A program made the position numbers and the translations under genes. The notes below the pieces were generated by a model. That model had not been told where the DNA came from. It searched no databases and was given only the letters and a program-made list of their open reading frames with translations. Source: Candidatus Omnitrophota bacterium (GTDB lineage: Bacteria; Omnitrophota; Omnitrophia; Omnitrophales; Aquincolibacteriaceae). From it: a stretch of 43,240 nucleotides of DNA. Where the stretch lies: NCBI GenBank assembly GCA_003140935.1, contig PLLJ01000053.1:1-43240 (forward strand), in the 5' to 3' direction. Below are positions 39,159 through 43,240 of the stretch, piece after piece; the stretch's first letter is position 1; every line of letters starts with the position of its first letter.

Positions 39159-40436
39159 ATGAAGAAAATGATACTAAAAGGCAAGCCCAATTCTCCATCA
39201 AAAGATTTAAATGTTAATTGGACTAGTCCTGGCAACCTTCTATTTAAAAATAATAGATGCCAGGGCAAGGCTGTCGTCGGCCAGTCCGGCGGGTGCACGG
39301 CGGTCATCAATCAAAGTCTCGCGGGCGTCGTGGAAGAGGCACGGACTTGCCGCGCGATCACGGGGATCCTCGGATCGCGGAATGGCATCGAAGGCATCCT
39401 GAACGGTTCTTTCGTCAACCTCAAGGCAAAACCGTCGAAATCGATCCTCCGGATCGCCCAATCCCCCTCTGCCGCCCTCGGTTCTTCCCGCTACAAACTC
39501 AAACTCGGAGACGACAGGAAGATCATTGCAAGCCTCCGGAAACATAACATCCGCTACGTGTTCCTGATCGGAGGGAATGATACGGCAAACACCAGCCTCC
39601 AGATCGCAAAAGCCGCGGAAAAAGATCATTACGAGATCCGGGTCATCCATATCCCGAAGACCATCGATAACGACCTGATAGAAACCGACCATTCTCCCGG
39701 ATATGGCTCCGTCGCGCGCTTTGCGGCCGTTACCACGCAGGAGGCGGCGCTGGACACCAAAGCCATGAAAAATGTCGATCCTGTGAAGATCATCGAGCTT
39801 ATGGGAAGAAATTCCGGCTGGATCGTCGCGGCCTCGGCTCTTTTGAAGAAAGCGCCGGAGGATGCTCCCCATCTCTTGCTCATCCCCGAAGTCCCGTTCG
39901 ACGAAACGGCTTTTATTAAAAGAACTGAGGCCATTCTTCAATCCGTGGGCTATTGCGTTATTGTGATCTCGGAGACGATCCGCGACTATCAGGGAAACCG
40001 CATCGGCTGTAAAACCGAGGGAGTGACGGCCGATCCTTTCGGCCACCAATATGTCGAAGGCACGGCGGCACGGCTTGCCGCGATCCTTGAAAAAAACCTG
40101 GGGGTCCGTGCCCGTTTCGACAAGCCAGGAACGATCCAGCGCATGTCGATGGCTTATATCTCAGAGACCGATCAAAAAGAAGCTTATCAGGCGGGTGTTC
40201 ACGCGGTCCAGTGGGCTCTCCGGGGACTGACCCGGGTGATGGTGGGATTTGAAAGAAAACCGGGAAAGAAATACCTTATCACTTACAAGTCGGTACCGCT
40301 CGAAAAGATCCCGAACTGTGAGCGAGATCTCCCCTTAGGATTTTTTGACAAGAAAAAAGGGATGGTCACACCGGCCTTCATAGAATACGCTTTACCGCTT
40401 CTCGGCAAAAACCTCCCTCGTTTTGCTTCGCTTTAA
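39159..40436 (+). CDS. 6-phosphofructokinase, PPi-dependent type, with inserted repeat
   Basis: This 425-residue protein converts fructose 6-phosphate to the 1,6-bisphosphate. The phosphate-donor loop GQSGGCTAVINQS and the GGNDTANT and PKTIDND blocks place it in the group A PFK family. The Lys in PKTIDND (Gly in ATP enzymes) and the Asp in GGND favour pyrophosphate as donor. MGRNSGW and the SETIRD region are conserved. Residues 8-35 (NSPSKDLNVNW... to ...RCQGK) come from the 84-bp mini-element. Without them the protein would start MKKMILKGKAVVGQSGG, a normal N-terminus for the family. The insert therefore sits right before the first beta strand. Confidence 0.92.
   Translation: MKKMILKGKPNSPSKDLNVNWTSPGNLLFKNNRCQGKAVVGQSGGCTAVINQSLAGVVEEARTCRAITGILGSRNGIEGILNGSFVNLKAKPSKSILRIAQSPSAALGSSRYKLKLGDDRKIIASLRKHNIRYVFLIGGNDTANTSLQIAKAAEKDHYEIRVIHIPKTIDNDLIETDHSPGYGSVARFAAVTTQEAALDTKAMKNVDPVKIIELMGRNSGWIVAASALLKKAPEDAPHLLLIPEVPFDETAFIKRTEAILQSVGYCVIVISETIRDYQGNRIGCKTEGVTADPFGHQYVEGTAARLAAILEKNLGVRARFDKPGTIQRMSMAYISETDQKEAYQAGVHAVQWALRGLTRVMVGFERKPGKKYLITYKSVPLEKIPNCERDLPLGFFDKKKGMVTPAFIEYALPLLGKNLPRFASL
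39181..39269 (+). mobile_element. 84-bp in-frame mini-element, copy 5 (PFK N-terminus)
   Basis: GCAAG flanks both ends (39181-39185 and 39265-39269), 84 bp apart. Two stems are visible: CCAATT (39187) with AATTGG (39216), and CCTGGCA (39228) with TGCCAGG (39258). The second is extended by TCTATT/AATAGA. The frame and orientation are the same as in the other coding copies. Confidence 0.9.
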
Positions 40437-40486
40437 AGAGTGAGCAGAATTTCCGAGCAATCCCTTTTCGCCGCTTGTTTTTCCCC

Positions 40487-40504
40487 AGCGAGGAAAAACT
40501 CGCT
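40487..40504. repeat. Small perfect hairpin before the structured region
   Basis: AGCGAG and CTCGCT pair around the loop GAAAAA. It lies 50 bp after the PFK stop and just before the long structured region, and could be a processing or stability hairpin. Confidence 0.6.
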
Positions 40505-40523
40505 CGCACCTCAGGTCTTGCTC

Positions 40524-40668
40524 GGCGGGCAGAAGACCGGGAGGCAGCGTTCGAGAACCTGGGAGCTTGGTCCTGCTCCGAAGCAGCAGGTCCCAGGGGC
40601 GAGACCCGAAGGCGGTCGATTCTCGCAGGAAGAAGCGGCCGCCGGTGACGACAGGCCTTCTGCCCGCC
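40524..40668. ncRNA. Long nested hairpin, candidate structured RNA
   Basis: Between the convergent PFK and prfC genes, GGCGGGCAGAAG (40524-40535) pairs perfectly with CTTCTGCCCGCC (40657-40668). Nested inside are ACCGG/CCGGT (40536/40642), CGAGAA/TTCTCG (40552/40620), CCTGGGA/TCCCAGG (40558/40591) and CTGCT/AGCAG with a CCGA loop (40573/40582). An alternative 3' arm GCCCGCCGA at 40674 can also pair with TCGGCGGGC at 40522, so a switch is possible. The rod-like shape with internal loops recalls 6S RNA, but no 6S, RNase P, SRP or tmRNA consensus was found. The strand is not certain. No protein fits better here. Confidence 0.5.
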
Positions 40669-40722
40669 ACCTTGCCCGCCGACCTTCGGAGCGCGCTTCA
40701 GGATTCTTGGAAATTCTGGTTT

Positions 40723-42318
40723 TTATGTCGGGGAGTTCCGGAGAACGACATGAGGATTTTTTTCCTGGAAATTCTTAAGAAGCCATTCGCTTAAGAAAAG
40801 AAGCACACGGCGTTCCTGTTCATCCCCGGCCAAAGCAACGCCGTAGGAAAGCACTTCCCCAAGATCCGCATCGTTCAACGCGCTCTCCGCCCATCTCAGG
40901 ATCTTCCACGGCAACATTTCAAGCTGCGACTCCGCACCGTACTCTTCCTTCAACCGGTACTGCAGCACCTCATATTGAAGAGGACCCACGGCTCCCAGAA
41001 GCGCGGTGTTGGGGTTGGCCGGCTTGATCCAGCTGAAAACCTGCACAATATCCTCGGCAAGCAAATGCTCCAGGCCTTTTCGAAAGGGCTTATATTTCGC
41101 CGGTGAAGGATTGTGGATCGAGGCAAAACATTCGGGAGCGAACCGCGGAATAGCATTGAAGGTGATCGAGGGATCTTCGCTCACCGTATCCCCCACGCGA
41201 AAATCTGATTTAACCGCAAAGCCGATGATGTCCCCGGGAAATGCTTCGTTAACGGTTTCGCGGCTCTGTCCTAAAAGCGTGTGAGATCCCGCAAGCCTCA
41301 CGTTCTTTCCTGTCCGTGTGTGATAAACGTCCATATCGCGGGAAAATTTCCCCGAGCAAATGCGCAAAAAGGCGATCCGGTCACGGTGCAACGGGTTCAT
41401 GTTGGTCTGGATCTTAAAGATAAAACCGGAAAAATCTTTTGAGATGACAGGAATCGGCCGGTCTCCCGCATGTCTCTCCACCGGTCCCGTGGAGTACTTG
41501 ATGAAACCGTCCAGCAGAAGTTGTACGCCGAAGTTGTTCGAAGCACTCCCGAAAAAAACAGGCGTTGTCTTTCCTTGAAGCACCGACTCCGGAGAAAAAC
41601 CGACATGCGCCGTGTCCAAAAGCTCCAATTCCTCCGCAGCTTGATCATAGGAACTTTCATCGACGATCTCTTTCACCGCGGAGTCCGAGAACCCATGGAT
41701 CGATACCGGAGCTTTGTAGGCACCCCCGGGAACCTTCTGAAAAAGATGCACTTCCTTTTGAAGCCGGTCATAAACGCCTCTGAATTCCCGACCGCTCCCG
41801 AGAGGCCAGTTGACCGGATAAGCATGAATCCCAAGAACGTTTTCGAGCTCATCGATCAACGCGAGGGGGACCAGACCCGGACGATCCAACTTGTTCATGA
41901 AGGTAAAGATCGGGATCCCGCGATGGCGGCATATCTCAAAAAGCTTGCGCGTCTGACTCTCGATACCCTTCCCGGAATCGATCACCATCACGACCGCATC
42001 GACCGCCATCAGTACCCGGTAGGTATCTTCCGAAAAATCTTTATGTCCCGGCGTGTCGAGAAGATTGATCCTCCACGGACCGTAATCGAACTGAAGGAGC
42101 GTAGAACTAATAGAGATCCCACGCTTCTTCTCCATTTCCATCCAGTCCGAGGCTGTCTCCCGCTCCTGCTTCCGGGCAGTCACAGAACCGGCCAGCTGAA
42201 CGGCTCCGCCATAGAGGAGGAATTTTTCCGTGAGCGTCGTCTTGCCGGCATCCGGATGTGAAATGATCGCGAACGTCCGCCGTCTTAAAATTTCGTCGTG
42301 GATCAAGCCTGTCTGCAT
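40723..42318 (-). CDS. prfC: Peptide chain release factor 3
   Basis: This 531-residue translational GTPase recycles RF1 and RF2 from the ribosome after termination. GTP-binding motifs are G1 SHPDAGKTT (about residue 20), switch I GISISST, G3 DTPGHKDF and G4 NKLDRP. The QLAGSVTARKQERETASDWM block and the C-terminal EYGAESQLEMLPW part fit RF3 rather than EF-G. Length is normal for the family (about 530). The ATG at 42318 gives the expected N-terminus. It converges on PFK with the structured region between. Confidence 0.95.
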   Translation of the reverse strand: MQTGLIHDEILRRRTFAIISHPDAGKTTLTEKFLLYGGAVQLAGSVTARKQERETASDWMEMEKKRGISISSTLLQFDYGPWRINLLDTPGHKDFSEDTYRVLMAVDAVVMVIDSGKGIESQTRKLFEICRHRGIPIFTFMNKLDRPGLVPLALIDELENVLGIHAYPVNWPLGSGREFRGVYDRLQKEVHLFQKVPGGAYKAPVSIHGFSDSAVKEIVDESSYDQAAEELELLDTAHVGFSPESVLQGKTTPVFFGSASNNFGVQLLLDGFIKYSTGPVERHAGDRPIPVISKDFSGFIFKIQTNMNPLHRDRIAFLRICSGKFSRDMDVYHTRTGKNVRLAGSHTLLGQSRETVNEAFPGDIIGFAVKSDFRVGDTVSEDPSITFNAIPRFAPECFASIHNPSPAKYKPFRKGLEHLLAEDIVQVFSWIKPANPNTALLGAVGPLQYEVLQYRLKEEYGAESQLEMLPWKILRWAESALNDADLGEVLSYGVALAGDEQERRVLLFLSEWLLKNFQEKNPHVVLRNSPT

Positions 42319-42419
42319 CAGTTACTTCTCCCGTGAATTGCAAAAATATCGGTTTCGGACATTATTGAAGTTCAAGCGGATATTCCGGCCAGCCCGCATA
42401 TTTCTTAGAGTCTATCCCG

Positions 42420-42514
42420 GCAATAGCATTTCGTTATTGCAAGGACCTGCTTCTTGCTTTCGCAAGAAAGGGGCAGGAATGCGGCAATCTTTTGGGGTCG
42501 CACTTCTGCGACCC
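42420..42514. repeat. Three tandem small hairpins between prfC and the sulfatase gene
   Basis: The stems are GCAATA/TATTGC (42420/42435), CCTGCTTCTTGC with GCAAGAA and GCAGG (42446-42477), and GGGTCGCA/TGCGACCC (42495/42507). The last could stop the minus-strand sulfatase transcript, but no T run follows. The rest of 42319-42543 holds nothing else I can identify; the prfC promoter should be here. Confidence 0.6.
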
Positions 42515-42543
42515 AAGCGCTTTATATTATAATTTTATTGTAA

Positions 42544-43240
42544 CTATTCCGGCGATTTCAGCTGAGAAGCCAGCTCGTCATTTTTTTGTACTAAAGACAC
42601 AGGTTTAGAACCCATTTTCTCTCTAACAACCTTATTTTCCATAAAAATATCTTTGGCGATAAAACGCATTTGTTCCGTGACCTTCGTCTGTTCAACGGCA
42701 AGATTATTTTTTTCCAGGGGGTCTTTTTTGATATTAAAAAGCTGCTCTTTCGTTGTCCTTGTGTTTTCGCTGGAATAAACGAAGGGTTCCTTAATGAGCC
42801 TCACTGTGTCGCGATGCACTTGCATGTTATAACTGACGATGAGTGGAGAATAACCTCCCCTTCCCGTGATCAGGGGGCTGAAAGAGATGCCCTGGATCAT
42901 ATTTTTGATCTTAATATTTAAGAAATCAAAAAGCGTGGGCATGACATCCATGGTTCTGACCCATTCATGGATCACCCTTGCCCCGAACTTATTCCCGGGG
43001 AATTTAATGATCAGAGGTACATGCAGCTGCTCGATATATAGTCGGCCATGTCCCTTACCCAAGTGCTCATAAAATTCTTCGCCGTGATCGGAAAGCAGGA
43101 TAATGATCGAGTTGTCATAGAACTTTTCTTTTTTGAGAATCTCGACTACTTTGCCAAAAATATAATCTTCGTAGGATATGCCTCCGTCGTAGAGAGAAAT
43201 AATATACTTAAGATGTTGCGGGTTGCTTAGATCCACATTC
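42544..43240 (-). CDS. Sulfatase-family hydrolase, C-terminal part (N-terminus outside window)
   Basis: The frame is open to the window edge, so only the last 230 or so residues are seen. YIISLYDGGISYEDYIFGKV, then IILLSDHGEEFYEHLGKGHG and LHVPLIIKFPG, are the alkaline-phosphatase-superfamily sulfatase pattern, with Asp-His metal ligands in SDHGEE. The catalytic Cys/Ser, which would be formylglycine in sulfatases, is in the missing part, so sulfatase and phosphotransferase cannot be told apart. LFNIKKDPLEKNNLA near the C-terminus is typical of arylsulfatase-like proteins. The local sequence is more AT-rich than the genes before it. Confidence 0.85.
   Translation of the reverse strand, partial: NVDLSNPQHLKYIISLYDGGISYEDYIFGKVVEILKKEKFYDNSIIILLSDHGEEFYEHLGKGHGRLYIEQLHVPLIIKFPGNKFGARVIHEWVRTMDVMPTLFDFLNIKIKNMIQGISFSPLITGRGGYSPLIVSYNMQVHRDTVRLIKEPFVYSSENTRTTKEQLFNIKKDPLEKNNLAVEQTKVTEQMRFIAKDIFMENKVVREKMGSKPVSLVQKNDELASQLKSPE

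Noticed and set aside
21721-39269. CRISPR array or integron attC sites as explanation for the repeated 84-bp sequence
   Set aside because: Copies are scattered over 17 kb, not arrayed with spacers, lie inside genes, and lack attC R boxes or an integrase gene.
40524-40668. RNase P RNA, SRP RNA, tmRNA or confident 6S RNA in the PFK-prfC gap
   Set aside because: The GAGGAAAGTCC, GGAAGG-AGCAGC and tmRNA end sequences expected for the first three are absent. The rod shape alone does not prove 6S, so it is listed only as a candidate structured RNA.
40392-40670. A 92-residue minus-strand open frame covering the structured region
   Set aside because: It has no ribosome site, overlaps the PFK end, and has Arg/Gly-rich composition expected from GC-rich stems.

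Overview
The window (about 50% GC) reads as chromosome from an uncultured diderm (Gram-negative-type) bacterium. The diderm signs are a TPR/beta-barrel protein ending in Phe, a lipoprotein with a lipobox, and an AsmA-like protein. A cyanobacterial/plant-length IspH, an EfpL-type translation factor, TrpB2, a PPi-type phosphofructokinase and families of tiny palindromic repeats inside genes recall candidate phyla such as Omnitrophota. That placement is inference. No rRNA, tRNA, CRISPR array, transposase or phage gene was recognised.

Layout. 1-2281 (+): the end of a D-lactate-dehydrogenase-like gene, a cupin and an AmrS-type radical SAM enzyme. 2312-6859 (-): histidine kinase plus CYTH protein, an AsmA-like protein and a KefB-type antiporter. 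7192-12574 (+): two parallel minor-pilin operons (PilV-, PilW- and PilX-like), each behind a near-identical promoter with a shared upstream box. 12601-14348 (-): TrpB2 and a small lipoprotein. 14649-21488: a CHASE2 adenylate cyclase (+) convergent with a four-gene (-) set of one TPR/beta-barrel protein and three FecR-domain proteins, possibly one envelope-signalling module. 21723-27297: a Ski2-like helicase convergent with an AddB-like helicase/nuclease. 27327-34347: housekeeping genes (QueD, EfpL, nitroreductase, IspH, a P-loop/dCMP-deaminase fusion, VOC protein, ferredoxin, HtpX, HAD). 34531-36567 (+): a small Cys/Gly precursor peptide and a radical SAM/SPASM maturase, resembling the SbtA/SbtM thio(seleno)oxazole RiPP type. 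36610-38855 (-): dipeptide epimerase and a DUF819 membrane protein. 39159-43240: PPi-type PFK (+), a long structured intergenic hairpin, release factor 3 (-) and the end of a sulfatase-like gene (-).

The most unusual signal is a mini-element present five times (21721, 23263, 24409, 27794, 39181). Each copy has a 79-bp core flanked by a matching 5-bp direct repeat of form RCANG, so each insertion adds exactly 84 bp, or 28 codons. Four copies lie inside protein genes, all read in the same orientation and frame, and so encode the same 28-residue peptide insert. One copy duplicated the helicase start codon. The shape is like an intragenic palindromic element such as the Rickettsia RPEs, but shorter. 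At least two other palindromic repeat families (TCCGCC...GGCGGA and GGGACTCG...CGAGTCCC) also occur, and they too enter coding sequence.
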